Shown here piece by piece: positions 37,607-48,359 of a stretch of DNA of 64,000 bases (positions within the stretch are counted from its first letter, which is position 1; each line of letters opens with the position of its first letter). The stretch is from positions 124,001-188,000 of the forward strand of contig NZ_AP024900.1 in NCBI RefSeq assembly GCF_024347075.1, in the 5' to 3' direction. This DNA is from Vibrio rarus. Lineage in GTDB: Bacteria > Pseudomonadota > Gammaproteobacteria > Enterobacterales > Vibrionaceae. Under the pieces are notes generated by a model. The model was not told the origin of the DNA. It made no database searches and saw only the letters and a list, made by a program, of their open reading frames with translations. The translations under genes and the position numbers were made by a program.

Positions 37607-37825
37607 ATGAAAGCAGGTATCCATCCTGAGTACAAATCTGTTACTGCAAATTGTTCTTGTGGCAACACTTTTGAGTTCAACTCAACTCTAGCTAAAGAAT
37701 CTATCCACCTAGACGTATGTGACAAATGTCACCCGTTCTACACTGGTAAGCAACGTATCGTTGATACTGGCGGCCGTGTAGATCGCTTTAACAAGCGTTT
37801 CGGTGCTCTTTCTTCTAAGAAATAA
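37607..37825 (+). CDS. rpmE: Large ribosomal subunit protein bL31 (zinc form)
   Basis: The 72-residue protein has the zinc-binding cysteines C16, C18, C38 and C41, so it is the C-plus form of L31. It bridges the 30S and 50S subunits. The 298-bp gap upstream, towards priA, contains a TATACT element near 37500 that could be the -10 box. A terminator follows. Confidence 0.97.
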   Translation: MKAGIHPEYKSVTANCSCGNTFEFNSTLAKESIHLDVCDKCHPFYTGKQRIVDTGGRVDRFNKRFGALSSKK

Positions 37826-37843
37826 TCTTAGTAGCAAAGAAAT

Positions 37844-37871
37844 AAAAAAGGTCGCTTAGGCGGCCTTTTTT
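37844..37871 (+). terminator. Terminator after rpmE
   Basis: The stem AAAAAAGGTCGC / GCGGCCTTTTTT (one G-T pair) has a short loop and ends in a T run. Confidence 0.85.
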
Positions 37872-38019
37872 GATCTTACCAGTATCTCACTGGCTAGATT
37901 GAGCTAATATTTACTACAATTCCAGTACAGAACCTTAATCACCGTGTAGCACATTCCTCTACTTTTATTTACACTTACCTCTCTTTATTATCTTGCTACT
38001 TTTTAAGGAATTCTTTTCC

Positions 38020-39285
38020 ATGTCAGATGACCAAGTTATCAACGATTTTCGTCAACAAGCCCTCGATTACCACGAGTTTCCTAAACCAGGAAAGATTGCT
38101 GTCGAACTCACCACTCCTGCTGATACTGTTCATGACCTTGCTTTAGCATACAGCCCTGGCGTTGCAGAACCTGTTCGTGAAATTGCACAGAATGTTGATA
38201 ACGTTTACCGGTACACCGGCAAAGGAAACACAGTGGCTGTTATTTCTAATGGCACAGCGATATTAGGTTTGGGTAACTTAGGGCCTATGGCATCGAAACC
38301 CGTCATGGAAGGCAAGGCATTATTATTTAAACGTTTTGCTGGGTTAGATTCTATCGACATTGAAGTTAAGCATCGTACCATTGATGAGTTTGTTGATACT
38401 GTGGCGGCTATTGCTGACACATTTGGTGGTATTAACCTCGAAGATATTAAAGCTCCGGATTGTTTTGAAATTGAACGTCGCTTGATCGAGCGCTGTGATG
38501 TTCCGGTATTTCATGATGACCAACATGGCACCGCAATCGTCACGGCAGCAGGAATGCTCAATGCCATTGAGCTACAAGGTAAACAATTGTGTGATTCTAC
38601 CATTGTCTGTTTAGGGGCAGGGGCGGCAGCGGTTGCTTGTATGGAGTTATTGATCAAATGTGGTGCTCAACGCGAAAAGATTTACATGCTTGACCGTAAA
38701 GGGGTGATACACACACGCCGTGATGACTTAAATGAATATAAACAGCTATTTGCTAACAACACAGATAAACGCACTTTAGAAGATGTTATCGAAGGTGCCG
38801 ATCTGTTTCTTGGGGTATCTGGCCCAGACTTATTGGCTGCAGAAGCATTAGCATTAATGAGCGATAAGCCGGTTGTATTTGCTTGTTCTAACCCAGATCC
38901 GGAAATAAAGCCTGAACTAGCTCATCAGGTACGTACTGATCTTATTATGGGTACTGGGCGTTCTGATTACCCAAATCAGGTCAATAACGTCCTATGTTTC
39001 CCGTTTATTTTCCGTGGGGCCTTAGATGTGAGAGCCAGTGAAATCAATATAGAAATGAAATTGGCCGCAGTAGAAGCCATTCGCCAGTTGGTAAAAGAGC
39101 CAGTGCCTGACGAAGTATTGGCAGCTGCAGGAGTGGACTCATTAGAGTTTGGTAAGGGATATATTATACCGAAGCCGATGGATCCACGTTTATTACCGCG
39201 TGTAGCGAGAGCCGTCGCCGAAGCGGCTGTGCAGTCTGGTGTCGCACGAATAGATCTTCCTGAAGGATATATGCAAGAGAAGTAG
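38020..39285 (+). CDS. NAD(P)-dependent malic enzyme (short form)
   Basis: With ATG at 38020 behind AAGGAA the protein has 421 residues; an upstream reading from 37993 lacks support. It has the malic enzyme N-terminal domain (YSPGVAEP, YRYTGKGNTVAVISNGTA), the metal-binding FHDDQHGTAIV near 160, and the NAD-binding GAGAAAVACMEL. It decarboxylates malate to pyruvate. It lacks the C-terminal phosphotransacetylase-like domain of MaeB. The cofactor is undecided. Confidence 0.93.
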   Translation: MSDDQVINDFRQQALDYHEFPKPGKIAVELTTPADTVHDLALAYSPGVAEPVREIAQNVDNVYRYTGKGNTVAVISNGTAILGLGNLGPMASKPVMEGKALLFKRFAGLDSIDIEVKHRTIDEFVDTVAAIADTFGGINLEDIKAPDCFEIERRLIERCDVPVFHDDQHGTAIVTAAGMLNAIELQGKQLCDSTIVCLGAGAAAVACMELLIKCGAQREKIYMLDRKGVIHTRRDDLNEYKQLFANNTDKRTLEDVIEGADLFLGVSGPDLLAAEALALMSDKPVVFACSNPDPEIKPELAHQVRTDLIMGTGRSDYPNQVNNVLCFPFIFRGALDVRASEINIEMKLAAVEAIRQLVKEPVPDEVLAAAGVDSLEFGKGYIIPKPMDPRLLPRVARAVAEAAVQSGVARIDLPEGYMQEK

Positions 39286-39303
39286 CTTTTTGTATATATA
39301 GAC

Positions 39304-39343
39304 AAAAAGGGGATGAGAGTGATTTAACTCTCATCCCCTTTTT
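39304..39343. terminator. Bidirectional terminator between the malic enzyme gene and metJ
   Basis: Long stem AAAAAGGGGATGAGAGT / ACTCTCATCCCCTTTTT sits between convergent genes, with A and T runs on the respective sides. Confidence 0.88.
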
Positions 39344-39379
39344 TATGTTTATCGTTGGCTGGGTAACGGCCAAAATTGA

Positions 39380-39697
39380 TTAATCATCGAATACTTCGAG
39401 CTCAATGCCCAAATCAGACATGATTTTTTTTGCTTCTACAGGGATCTCATCCGGACAGTCTTTTCTTAAGTCTTCATCCGTTGGTAGCGGTTGACCTGTA
39501 TAAGCATGTAGGAATGCTTCACAAAGTAATTCGCTATTGGTTGCATGGCGCAAGTTATTTACCTGACGGCGTGTACGTTCATCCGTAAGAATTTTAAGAA
39601 CTTTAAGCGGAATAGACACAGTGATCTTTTTTACTTGAGTGCTTTTTTTACCGTGTTCAGCATATGGGCTGATGTATTCGCCATTCCAGTCTGCCAT
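39380..39697 (-). CDS. metJ: Methionine repressor MetJ
   Basis: The 105-residue ribbon-helix-helix repressor has the DNA-contacting strand [15 protein letters not shown] (about 22-36) and the helix [20 protein letters not shown], closely matching the enteric protein. With S-adenosylmethionine as corepressor, MetJ binds tandem 8-bp met boxes. The gene diverges from metB, with three boxes between them, so autoregulation and control of metBL are both expected. Confidence 0.97.
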   Translation of the reverse strand: MADWNGEYISPYAEHGKKSTQVKKITVSIPLKVLKILTDERTRRQVNNLRHATNSELLCEAFLHAYTGQPLPTDEDLRKDCPDEIPVEAKKIMSDLGIELEVFDD

Positions 39698-39774
39698 TGG
39701 GAACCTTTATTGCTTAATATATAAGAGTTAATAACTAATTCTAGCGATGTTTACTGCTATATGTAAAGGCATTT

Positions 39775-39798
39775 AGACGTCTAGATGTGTTGATGTCT
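39775..39798. promoter_or_regulatory. Three tandem MetJ boxes upstream of metB and metJ
   Basis: AGACGTCT (39775-39782, perfect consensus), AGATGTGT (39783-39790) and TGATGTCT (39791-39798) follow head to tail at 8-bp pitch, as MetJ dimers require for cooperative binding. The array is about 85 bp before metB and 78 bp before metJ. Confidence 0.9.
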
Positions 39799-39882
39799 TA
39801 ATCTGATCGGGGTAGGCTATAAGCAGATTAATTTGATTGGCATCCAATACCAACCACCATTGTCAAAGGAAAAGACCAGAAG

Positions 39883-41046
39883 ATGAGCAGTAAACATAAG
39901 TCATCGACGATCGCCGTCCGCACCGGTATCGAGTCCGACACTCAATATCATGCTGTTGTTCCCCCTATTTATCTGTCCACTAACTATGGCTTCCCTTCTT
40001 TCGGAGATGTACCGCAGTATGATTATACCCGTTCAGGGAATCCTAATAGAGGATTGCTTGAAACGGCACTGTATGAGTTAGAGTCCGGTAAAGGTGCTGT
40101 CATAACTAACTGTGGAACGTCAGCACTGAATTTATGGGTATCGGCGTTCTTAGGTTCCGATGACCTGATTATTGCCCCTCATGATTGCTATGGTGGTACT
40201 TATCGCCTTTTTAATACCCGAGCACAGAAAGGGGATTTTAAGGTTGAGTTTATTGATCAATCAGATGAAGTGGCATTGGCAAAAGCCATCGCGAAAAAAC
40301 CGAAATTGATTCTTATTGAAACACCATCTAACCCGTTAGTACGAGTGGTTGATATTCAAAAAGTATGTGCACAAGCGACCGAGGTTGGGGCGCTAGTGGC
40401 CGTAGATAACACATTCTTGACGCCCATCTTCCAAAAGCCATTAGAGCTTGGGGCGGACTTTGTTATTCACTCAACCACGAAATACATTAATGGCCATTCG
40501 GATGTCATTGGTGGGGTGGTCATTACCAAAACAGAGCAGCATGCGGAAGAATTAGCGTGGTGGGGAAATTGCATTGGCGCTACGGGAACCCCTTTTGATA
40601 GTTATTTAACGCTTAGAGGGTTGCGTACTTTAGGTGTACGCATGCGTGCCCATGAAGAGAGTTCCCAACAAATATTGACCTATCTTCAGTCACAAAAACG
40701 GGTTAAGAAAATTTATCACCCAAGCTTACCAGAGCATCCTGGGCATGATATTGCCCAGCGTCAGCAATCAGGCTTTGGTAGTATGTTGAGTTTTGAACTT
40801 GAGGGTACTATGGAGCAGTTAAAGGAATTTGTTGGTGCCTTAAAACTGTTTTCATTAGCAGAATCATTGGGGGGTGTTGAAAGCTTGATTTGCCACCCAG
40901 CTACCATGACGCATAGAGCCATGGGCGAAGAAGCTCTAGCGCAAGCCGGAATTTCTCACCAGTTATTACGTTTATCTGTGGGATTAGAAGACTCAAGTGA
41001 TTTAATTGATGATCTTGTTCAAGCATTTGATTTAATAGAGGAATAA
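39883..41046 (+). CDS. metB: Cystathionine gamma-synthase MetB
   Basis: The 387-residue PLP enzyme of the Cys/Met metabolism family has the PLP-binding Lys200 in IHSTTKYINGHSD and the RSGNPNRGLLE substrate region near 50-60. It condenses an O-acylhomoserine with cysteine to give cystathionine. The AAGGAAAAG ribosome site lies before ATG. metL begins 2 bp after the stop, giving the metBL operon under the MetJ boxes. Confidence 0.96.
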   Translation: MSSKHKSSTIAVRTGIESDTQYHAVVPPIYLSTNYGFPSFGDVPQYDYTRSGNPNRGLLETALYELESGKGAVITNCGTSALNLWVSAFLGSDDLIIAPHDCYGGTYRLFNTRAQKGDFKVEFIDQSDEVALAKAIAKKPKLILIETPSNPLVRVVDIQKVCAQATEVGALVAVDNTFLTPIFQKPLELGADFVIHSTTKYINGHSDVIGGVVITKTEQHAEELAWWGNCIGATGTPFDSYLTLRGLRTLGVRMRAHEESSQQILTYLQSQKRVKKIYHPSLPEHPGHDIAQRQQSGFGSMLSFELEGTMEQLKEFVGALKLFSLAESLGGVESLICHPATMTHRAMGEEALAQAGISHQLLRLSVGLEDSSDLIDDLVQAFDLIEE

Positions 41047-41048
41047 TA

Positions 41049-43457
41049 ATGGCTAACCAAAAGCAATTACATAAGTTTGGCGGTAGTAGCCTTGCCAGTG
41101 CTGAGTGTTTTGATCGCGTCGTAAACATCTTATCTGAGTACTCCAATGTGGGTGACTTAGTGATTGTTTCAGCAGCCGGTTCTACGACGAACAACTTATT
41201 ACGCTGGCTTGAGGCTTTGGAAAAAGATGGACGCATTGCCCATGAAATATTGCTTGAATTGCGTAGTTATCAGAATCAATTAATTATTGAACTGCTTCCA
41301 TCAGAAAAAGCACAAAAACTACAAGACGTATTGAACGATGAATTTACAGCCTTAAGCGCTTTAAATGCTCCATTAACGGAAGCACAAAAATCATCCGTGC
41401 TTGGTCATGGTGAAGTATGGTCTTCACGTCTTCTCGCCGCGTTACTTAGTGAGCGTGATATGGCGAGTGTGGCTATCGACTCTCGTGATTTCTTACGTGC
41501 GGAAATCGGTACTCAGCCAGAAATTGACCGAGCTCTATCTTGGCCATTGGCAAAGTCCATCGTTGCTCAGCATCCACATCAACGCTTGGTTATCACTGGG
41601 TTTATGGCGCAAAACCAACAAGGGGAAACCGTGCTGTTGGGTCGTAATGGCTCGGACTACTCAGCAACGATTGTAGGTGCCTTGGCCGAAGTGGCTAAAG
41701 TCACTATCTGGAGTGATGTAGCTGGGGTATATAGCGCCGACCCAAGAATTGTGGGCGATGCTTGTCTATTGCCTTTGTTGCGTTTAGATGAAGCAAGTGA
41801 ATTGGCTCGCTTAGCCGCTCCTGTATTGCACAGCCGTACTTTACAACCGGTGGCGCAGAGCACAATGGATATGGAGCTTCGTTGTAGCCATCAACCGGAG
41901 TCGGGCTCTACTCGCATTGAGCGTGTATTGGCCTCAGGCCGAGGTGCAAAAATAGTGACGTCTCTTGATGAGGTCAACCTGATTGAACTTACCTTAGGTA
42001 GTGGTCATGACTTTGAGCGCTTAGAGCCACAAGTACTGGCGTTATTAAATAAAGCGCAATTGGCACCACTGGCCTATGAAACGCAATCAGATAACGATTG
42101 TTTACGCTTGGCCTACACCAGCGAATTATTAGCTGGTGCCTTAGAGTGCATTGAAGCATCGCCTCTAGACATCAATGTAACGGTAAAATCTGGATTATCG
42201 TTAATTGCAGCTGTGGGTGCAGGTGTAACCAACAATGCCAATCATTGCTTTGGTTTTTATCAAACACTGAAAAAAGTTTCTGTGGAATTCATGTTTGAAA
42301 CAGACTCTGAACTTAGCTTAATTGCCGTAGTAAAAACCACTGAGATGCCTCATTTACTGGATCGATTACACAAACAGCTTTTCCAAGCACAAAAGCGCGT
42401 GGGAATTGTATTGTGTGGTAAAGGGAACATTGGTTCAAATTGGATTGAATTATTTGCCAAGCAAAAAAGTGAGCTAGAAAAGCGCAGAGGTATGAGTTTT
42501 AACCTTATTGCTGTTGTCGCCAGTGATCGTTATTGGTTTGATGAGAAGGGGATTGATCCTAACTTAGTGAGCGATCGTTTTGCTGATGAAGCGGTCACTG
42601 CTGATCAAGACTGGCTGGCACTAATTAGACGACAATCCAGTTATGACGAAATCGTTGTGCTGGATGTGACGGCTAGTCAAGTGGTCTCTGACCGGTATTT
42701 AGAGTTTGCAGAACATGGCATGCATCTTATCTCTGCAAATAAATTAGCCGGTTCTGCGCCAAGTGAGTCTTATCACCAAGTACAGGATGTGTTTGCTAAA
42801 ACAGGACGTCATTGGCTATATAACGCCACCGTAGGTGCTGGATTACCCGTCAACCATACTGTGCGTGACTTGCGCGAGAGCGGTGATGAAATTGTGGCTA
42901 TCTCTGGTATTTTTTCGGGAACCTTATCATGGCTATTCCAACAATATGATGGGTCAATTCCATTTAGTGAGTTGGTCGATCTTGCATGGCAACAAGGTTT
43001 GACAGAGCCGGATCCAAGATCGGATCTGGATGGCACGGATGTGATGCGAAAATTAGTGATTTTAGCGCGTGAATCGGGATTAGATCTTGAGCCTGAAAGT
43101 GTCAAAGTAGAGTCGCTAGTGCCAGAAAGTCTACTAAAATTATCAGTGGATGATTTCTTCCATCAAGCACCGGTATTAAATGATGCGTTACAGGAGCGTC
43201 TCAATAAGGCTCAAAGCCAAGGTAAGGTTTTACGCTATGTTGCACGCCTTTCTAAAGAGGGCGCAGCGACAGTAGGTGTAGAGGCGCTAGAAGAGCACCA
43301 TGCACTGGCAAATCTCCTTCCTTGTGACAATATTTTTGCCATTGAAAGTAAATGGTACAAAGATAACCCGCTAGTGATTCGTGGCCCTGGGGCGGGGCGT
43401 GAGGTCACAGCAGGGGCGTTGCAATCCGATCTGAACCGCTTATCTGGCTTGCTATAA
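41049..43457 (+). CDS. metL: Bifunctional aspartokinase II/homoserine dehydrogenase II MetL
   Basis: The 802-residue protein has an aspartokinase domain (KFGGSSLA at about 8-15, LGRNGSDYSATIV near 200), a middle ACT-like regulatory part, and a homoserine dehydrogenase domain from about 455 (VLCGKGNIGSNW; later EPDPRSDLDGTDVMRKLVIL). It catalyses the first and third steps from aspartate to homoserine. Pairing with metB and MetJ control identifies it as MetL rather than ThrA. Confidence 0.96.
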   Translation: MANQKQLHKFGGSSLASAECFDRVVNILSEYSNVGDLVIVSAAGSTTNNLLRWLEALEKDGRIAHEILLELRSYQNQLIIELLPSEKAQKLQDVLNDEFTALSALNAPLTEAQKSSVLGHGEVWSSRLLAALLSERDMASVAIDSRDFLRAEIGTQPEIDRALSWPLAKSIVAQHPHQRLVITGFMAQNQQGETVLLGRNGSDYSATIVGALAEVAKVTIWSDVAGVYSADPRIVGDACLLPLLRLDEASELARLAAPVLHSRTLQPVAQSTMDMELRCSHQPESGSTRIERVLASGRGAKIVTSLDEVNLIELTLGSGHDFERLEPQVLALLNKAQLAPLAYETQSDNDCLRLAYTSELLAGALECIEASPLDINVTVKSGLSLIAAVGAGVTNNANHCFGFYQTLKKVSVEFMFETDSELSLIAVVKTTEMPHLLDRLHKQLFQAQKRVGIVLCGKGNIGSNWIELFAKQKSELEKRRGMSFNLIAVVASDRYWFDEKGIDPNLVSDRFADEAVTADQDWLALIRRQSSYDEIVVLDVTASQVVSDRYLEFAEHGMHLISANKLAGSAPSESYHQVQDVFAKTGRHWLYNATVGAGLPVNHTVRDLRESGDEIVAISGIFSGTLSWLFQQYDGSIPFSELVDLAWQQGLTEPDPRSDLDGTDVMRKLVILARESGLDLEPESVKVESLVPESLLKLSVDDFFHQAPVLNDALQERLNKAQSQGKVLRYVARLSKEGAATVGVEALEEHHALANLLPCDNIFAIESKWYKDNPLVIRGPGAGREVTAGALQSDLNRLSGLL

Positions 43458-43462
43458 CGCAG

Positions 43463-43502
43463 AAGAAGCCTTCAATTATCTTTGATGACTGAAGGCTTCT
43501 TA
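43463..43502 (+). terminator. Terminator after metL
   Basis: The stem AAGAAGCCTTCA / TGAAGGCTTCTT has a loop of about 14 bases. The T run is short, so strength is uncertain. Confidence 0.7.
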
Positions 43503-43566
43503 ACATCTTTTTCCTAAACTTTGTAAGAATTTTTGTTGACATCACCGTCATATATTTACATTATTT

Positions 43567-43590
43567 AGACATGTAGACGTCTAAACGTTC
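43567..43590 (+). promoter_or_regulatory. Three tandem MetJ boxes upstream of metF
   Basis: AGACATGT (43567-43574), AGACGTCT (43575-43582, perfect) and AAACGTTC (43583-43590) run at 8-bp pitch about 54 bp before the metF ATG, so MetJ repression of metF is expected. Confidence 0.88.
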
Positions 43591-43616
43591 ATTCTAGTGA
43601 GCGTTCACGGTTCTAA

Positions 43617-44531
<915 letters not shown>

Positions 44532-44608
44532 GCGGGGCGAAAAATATCGGGAACGGTATTGAAAAGTAAGCGACAGAGCAATTAGAGAAACCCATCAAGA
44601 GAATAAAA

Positions 44609-44647
44609 ACAAAGGACCTAGAGCATAAAGTGCTAGGTCCTTTTGTT
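44609..44647. terminator. Bidirectional terminator between metF and aphA
   Basis: The stem ACAAAGGACCTAG / CTAGGTCCTTTTGT lies in the convergent gap, with a T run to the right and an A run to the left. Confidence 0.8.
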
Positions 44648-44653
44648 TTTTGA

Positions 44654-45184
44654 TTAAGCAATCTCGCCCAATACTTCTGTAGCCCATTCATTCCAAGCTT
44701 CGCGAGTAAGAAGGTTACGACGTAGGGTTAGTCGTTCAATCTTTTCTTTGTGGCTCAGTATGCGAGTATCAGAGTAATGTGTGCTCTCGATTTCTTTATA
44801 AAACTGAACCAGCTTTATGGAGTCATTAAGTGCAAGTTGCAATTGGTCAGAAAACCCCTCAGCAGATTGGACTTCACATGCATAAAGTTTCGCTGCAAAT
44901 TCATCTCTCACTGTTGGGTGAGAAATAGGTTGTTCAAACCACTTAGATAGTGCCTCACGGCCTAGCTCTGTAATAGAGTAAATCTTTTTGTCTGGTTTTC
45001 CTGACTGAGGTTGCAACTTACAAGTTACTAATTCATTTGAAGCCAGTTTATTTAGTTCACGATAAACTTGCTGGTGGCTTGCTTTCCAGAAATAACCAAT
45101 ACTATAAGAAAACTCTTTTGTAATGTCGTAACCGGTAGCATCTTTTGTGCTTAGTACGGTTAATATAACGTGTGGTAATGACAT
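44654..45184 (-). CDS. aphA: Quorum-sensing master regulator AphA (PadR family)
   Basis: The 176-residue protein starts at ATG 45184 behind GGAAG. Its first 75 residues are nearly those of Vibrio cholerae AphA (MSLPHVILTVLST start, then ATGYDITKEF and GYFWKASHQQVYRELNK): a PadR-type winged helix, then an antiparallel coiled-coil dimerisation domain. AphA governs gene expression at low cell density and is repressed by HapR/LuxR and activated through Qrr sRNAs. Its position beside ppc and argE is the Vibrio arrangement. Confidence 0.95.
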   Translation of the reverse strand: MSLPHVILTVLSTKDATGYDITKEFSYSIGYFWKASHQQVYRELNKLASNELVTCKLQPQSGKPDKKIYSITELGREALSKWFEQPISHPTVRDEFAAKLYACEVQSAEGFSDQLQLALNDSIKLVQFYKEIESTHYSDTRILSHKEKIERLTLRRNLLTREAWNEWATEVLGEIA

Positions 45185-45563
45185 GTTGTTCTTCCAAATA
45201 TACTGCATATAAAAAACAACGCACTGTTCAGATTATTTATATATTCATCTTTGAATAGTGCGAGTCACTCAAGAAATTCAAGAGTGCATGTATTACCTTT
45301 TAAGCCATTCTCACCTGAGAAAATTGATTTTATTATGTGCAATAGACAGGATATGTTAGGTCTCTTTAAGTTTCCGTTGAAACCTAATATACCTTACCTA
45401 TAAGCTCTTAGTTTACTATGATTTTTTTGCGTTAGATTAACGAAATATAAGTATTACAAAAACATGTTTACAGCTTCTAGTCTCATATCGTATAGGAAAC
45501 GATAAATAAAAAAAAAGCCCTAACTCAATGAGTTAGGGCTTGATAGTCGATAATAACTGGGTA
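45185..45563 (-). promoter_or_regulatory. aphA upstream regulatory region
   Basis: A 379-bp AT-rich gap separates aphA from ppc and should hold the aphA promoter and the targets of LuxR/HapR and AphA itself, and an mRNA leader where Qrr sRNAs pair in vibrios. The only structure I can point to is an imperfect inverted repeat TTAGGT (45356-45361) / ACCTAA (45382-45387). I cannot place the sites themselves. Confidence 0.55.
45506..45543 (-). terminator. Terminator after ppc
   Basis: The stem AGCCCTAACTCA (45516-45527) / TGAGTTAGGGCT (45529-45540) is followed on the minus strand by a run of about ten T. Confidence 0.9.
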
Positions 45564-48194
45564 TTAGCCAGTATTACGCATACCAGCGGCAATACCTGCA
45601 ATCGTAATCATGAGCGCTTCTTCAAGATCAGGATTATTCTGCTCGGCTTGACGAGTACGTTTAAGAAGTTCCACTTGAAGCATATTCAATGGATCAACGT
45701 AAATGTTGCGTAAACGAATAGACTCAAGTCCCCACGGGTCACTTTGCATCAAGTTTTCGTTATTCTCTACTTTCAATACAGCTTGAATATCTTTTTGTAG
45801 CTGTTCACGTAGATTCTCACCGAGGCGCCATAGTGATGGATCCGTTAGTTTCTCATCGTAAAGTTTAGAAATATCCATGCTGCACTTGTAGTACACCATC
45901 TCTAACATGCCGAGGCGTGTAGAGAAAAATGGCCATTCACGACACATTTCTTCAAGTAGCTCTAAGTGGCCTTCATCAATAGAGTATTGAATCGCTTCAC
46001 CGGCACCTAACCACGCAGGAAGTACTAGACGGTTTTGGCTCCAAGAGAAAATCCATGGAATAGCACGTAAGCTTTCTACTCCGCCTTTAGGGTTACGTTT
46101 TGATGGTCGAGAACCTAAAGGAAGTTTACCTAATTCAAGTTCAGGGGTTGCAGCGCGGAAGTAAGAAACAAAGCCTTCTTCACCACGAACCACGTTACGA
46201 TAAGACTCACATGAAACCTGAGAAAGCACTTCCATAAGGTCACGCCATTCTTGCTTAGGTTCCGGTGGTGGTAGAAGGTTCGCTTCTAAAATCGCACTAG
46301 CGTATAGGTTTAAGCTGTTCACCGCGACTTGAGGAAGACCCAGTTTAAAGCGAATCATTTCACCTTGCTCAGTTACGCGTAATCCGCCTTGTAAGCTCTT
46401 AGGTGGCTGTGATAACAGAGCCGCATGAGCTGGCGCACCACCGCGACCGATAGTACCACCACGGCCGTGGAATAGAGTGAGGTCAATACCTTGCTCTTCA
46501 CATACTTTAACGAGTTTATCCATAGCGTCGTATTGCGCCCAGCCTGCTGACATTACGCCGGCATCTTTCGCTGAGTCAGAGTAGCCAATCATGACCATCT
46601 GTTCGCCTTGAATGAATCCGCGGTACCAGTCGATACTAAATAACTGCTGCATAACGGATTCTGAGTTGTTTAAATCTTCTAGAGTTTCAAACAATGGACA
46701 AACACCGAGACGGAATTTACAGCCCGCTTCGCGAAGTAATAGATGCACAGCAAGGACATCGGAGGCGGTGCGAGCCATTGAAATGACATAAGAGCCAAAG
46801 GCTTCTCTTGGATGCTCAGCAACGGTTTTGCAGGTATCAATAATCTCTTTTACTGTCGCCGACGGTTCCCAATTATGAGGAATAAGAGGACGGTTCGAGC
46901 TGAGTTCTTTCACTAGGAATGCGATTTTGTCTTGCTCGTTCCATTGGTTATAGTCGCCTAAACCTAAGAAGCGAGTGACTTCTGACAATGCATTAGAATG
47001 CTCAGTACTTTCTTGGCGAATGTCTATGCGTACAAGGTGCGCGCCGAAACATTTGATACGGCGTAGCGTATCGAGCAATGAACCTTCTGCAATCACGCCC
47101 ATGCCACACTCGTGTAAAGAGGTGTAGAGAGTGTGTAGAGGGTTCCACAGTTGATCGGCCGTTTCTAAAATTGGCAGATTTGGCACTGCGTCACCAGCCA
47201 ATTTTGCACTAATAACATTTCGAGTATCTTTTAGTAGCTTACGCAACTCTTTAAGGATACCGCGATAAGGTTCATGGTTATCACCCGCCAGATCACGAAC
47301 CGCTTGGTTACACTCGGTCATGGATAGCTCAGTAATCAGCTCTTCAATATCTGAATGATAAAGGTCAGCCGCTTTCCAGCGAGACAACCAAAGCACTTCT
47401 TGAGTGATATCGTGTGTTACAAATGGGTTACCGTCTCGGTCACCGCCCATCCAAGAAGAGAAGTGCACAGGACGAGCATCAATTGGTAAGCGTTCATCAA
47501 GGTGTGTAGACACGCGTTCATCCAGTTCACGAAGGAACTCAGGAACGGCTTCCCAAAGAGAGTTTTCTACAACAGCAAAGCCAGATTTTGCTTCGTCAAG
47601 AGGGGTAGGGCGTTGCTGACGGATAACATCAGAGTGCCAGCTTTGCGCAATTAACTGCTCTAAGCGGCGTTCTGTTTTAGTGCGTTCAGAATGACCAAGA
47701 TCGCTCAATTCTAGTTTTGATAAACAATCATTTATCTTCACTAGTTTGTTGATCATTGTGCGGCGTGTAATTTCTGTTGGGTGCGCAGTAAGAACCAGTT
47801 CAATATTGAGGTTCTTAATTGCTGCAGAGGCTTCGGCTTTGGAAATGTCTTTAGAGCTTAGTTTGCTAAACAGAGTTTGTAGAACGTCTGGTTCACATAC
47901 GTGATCTTCACAGTGACGAGAAATCGTATGGTATTGATCGGCAATATTAGTTAGGTTTAAAAACTGGTTAAATGCACGAGCGACAGGGATAAACTGATCA
48001 TCAGGCAGATTTTCAATCTCATTGATGAGCGCTTCTCTATCTTCTTGATGGCCGCTACGAGCCGATTTAGATAATTTACGAAGGGTCTCAACTTTATTGA
48101 GTATGTCCTCTCCGTGGGCATCTTTAATTGTTCTGCCTAGTAGATTACCCAGCATCTTAACGTTACTGGTGAGTGCAGAATATTTTTTATTCAT
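45564..48194 (-). CDS. ppc: Phosphoenolpyruvate carboxylase Ppc
   Basis: The 876-residue enzyme starts at ATG 48194 ([16 protein letters not shown]) behind GAGG; a reading from 48224 adds ten residues without support. It has catalytic His in [14 protein letters not shown] near 135, GGDRDGNP near 250, the [14 protein letters not shown] loop near 575 and the invariant C-terminal MRNTG. It carboxylates PEP to oxaloacetate, feeding aspartate-derived pathways including the met and arg genes nearby. Confidence 0.97.
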   Translation of the reverse strand: MNKKYSALTSNVKMLGNLLGRTIKDAHGEDILNKVETLRKLSKSARSGHQEDREALINEIENLPDDQFIPVARAFNQFLNLTNIADQYHTISRHCEDHVCEPDVLQTLFSKLSSKDISKAEASAAIKNLNIELVLTAHPTEITRRTMINKLVKINDCLSKLELSDLGHSERTKTERRLEQLIAQSWHSDVIRQQRPTPLDEAKSGFAVVENSLWEAVPEFLRELDERVSTHLDERLPIDARPVHFSSWMGGDRDGNPFVTHDITQEVLWLSRWKAADLYHSDIEELITELSMTECNQAVRDLAGDNHEPYRGILKELRKLLKDTRNVISAKLAGDAVPNLPILETADQLWNPLHTLYTSLHECGMGVIAEGSLLDTLRRIKCFGAHLVRIDIRQESTEHSNALSEVTRFLGLGDYNQWNEQDKIAFLVKELSSNRPLIPHNWEPSATVKEIIDTCKTVAEHPREAFGSYVISMARTASDVLAVHLLLREAGCKFRLGVCPLFETLEDLNNSESVMQQLFSIDWYRGFIQGEQMVMIGYSDSAKDAGVMSAGWAQYDAMDKLVKVCEEQGIDLTLFHGRGGTIGRGGAPAHAALLSQPPKSLQGGLRVTEQGEMIRFKLGLPQVAVNSLNLYASAILEANLLPPPEPKQEWRDLMEVLSQVSCESYRNVVRGEEGFVSYFRAATPELELGKLPLGSRPSKRNPKGGVESLRAIPWIFSWSQNRLVLPAWLGAGEAIQYSIDEGHLELLEEMCREWPFFSTRLGMLEMVYYKCSMDISKLYDEKLTDPSLWRLGENLREQLQKDIQAVLKVENNENLMQSDPWGLESIRLRNIYVDPLNMLQVELLKRTRQAEQNNPDLEEALMITIAGIAAGMRNTG

Positions 48195-48359
48195 TTCATT
48201 GAGCCTCGTAATTAAATTACACACCTTTCCTTGATTTGAGATCCAATCTATCCAAGAAAAGGGGCAACAGTCAAACTTTGAACAAAATTGATTGAAAAAC
48301 CAACGTTTATATTGATTTTAATCATAATTGCAGATTGTTGTAAATTCAGTGTTGAAATT

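Noticed and set aside
37826..38019. Riboswitch or small RNA between rpmE and the malic enzyme gene
   Set aside because: Apart from the rpmE terminator I saw no conserved motif or strong structure.
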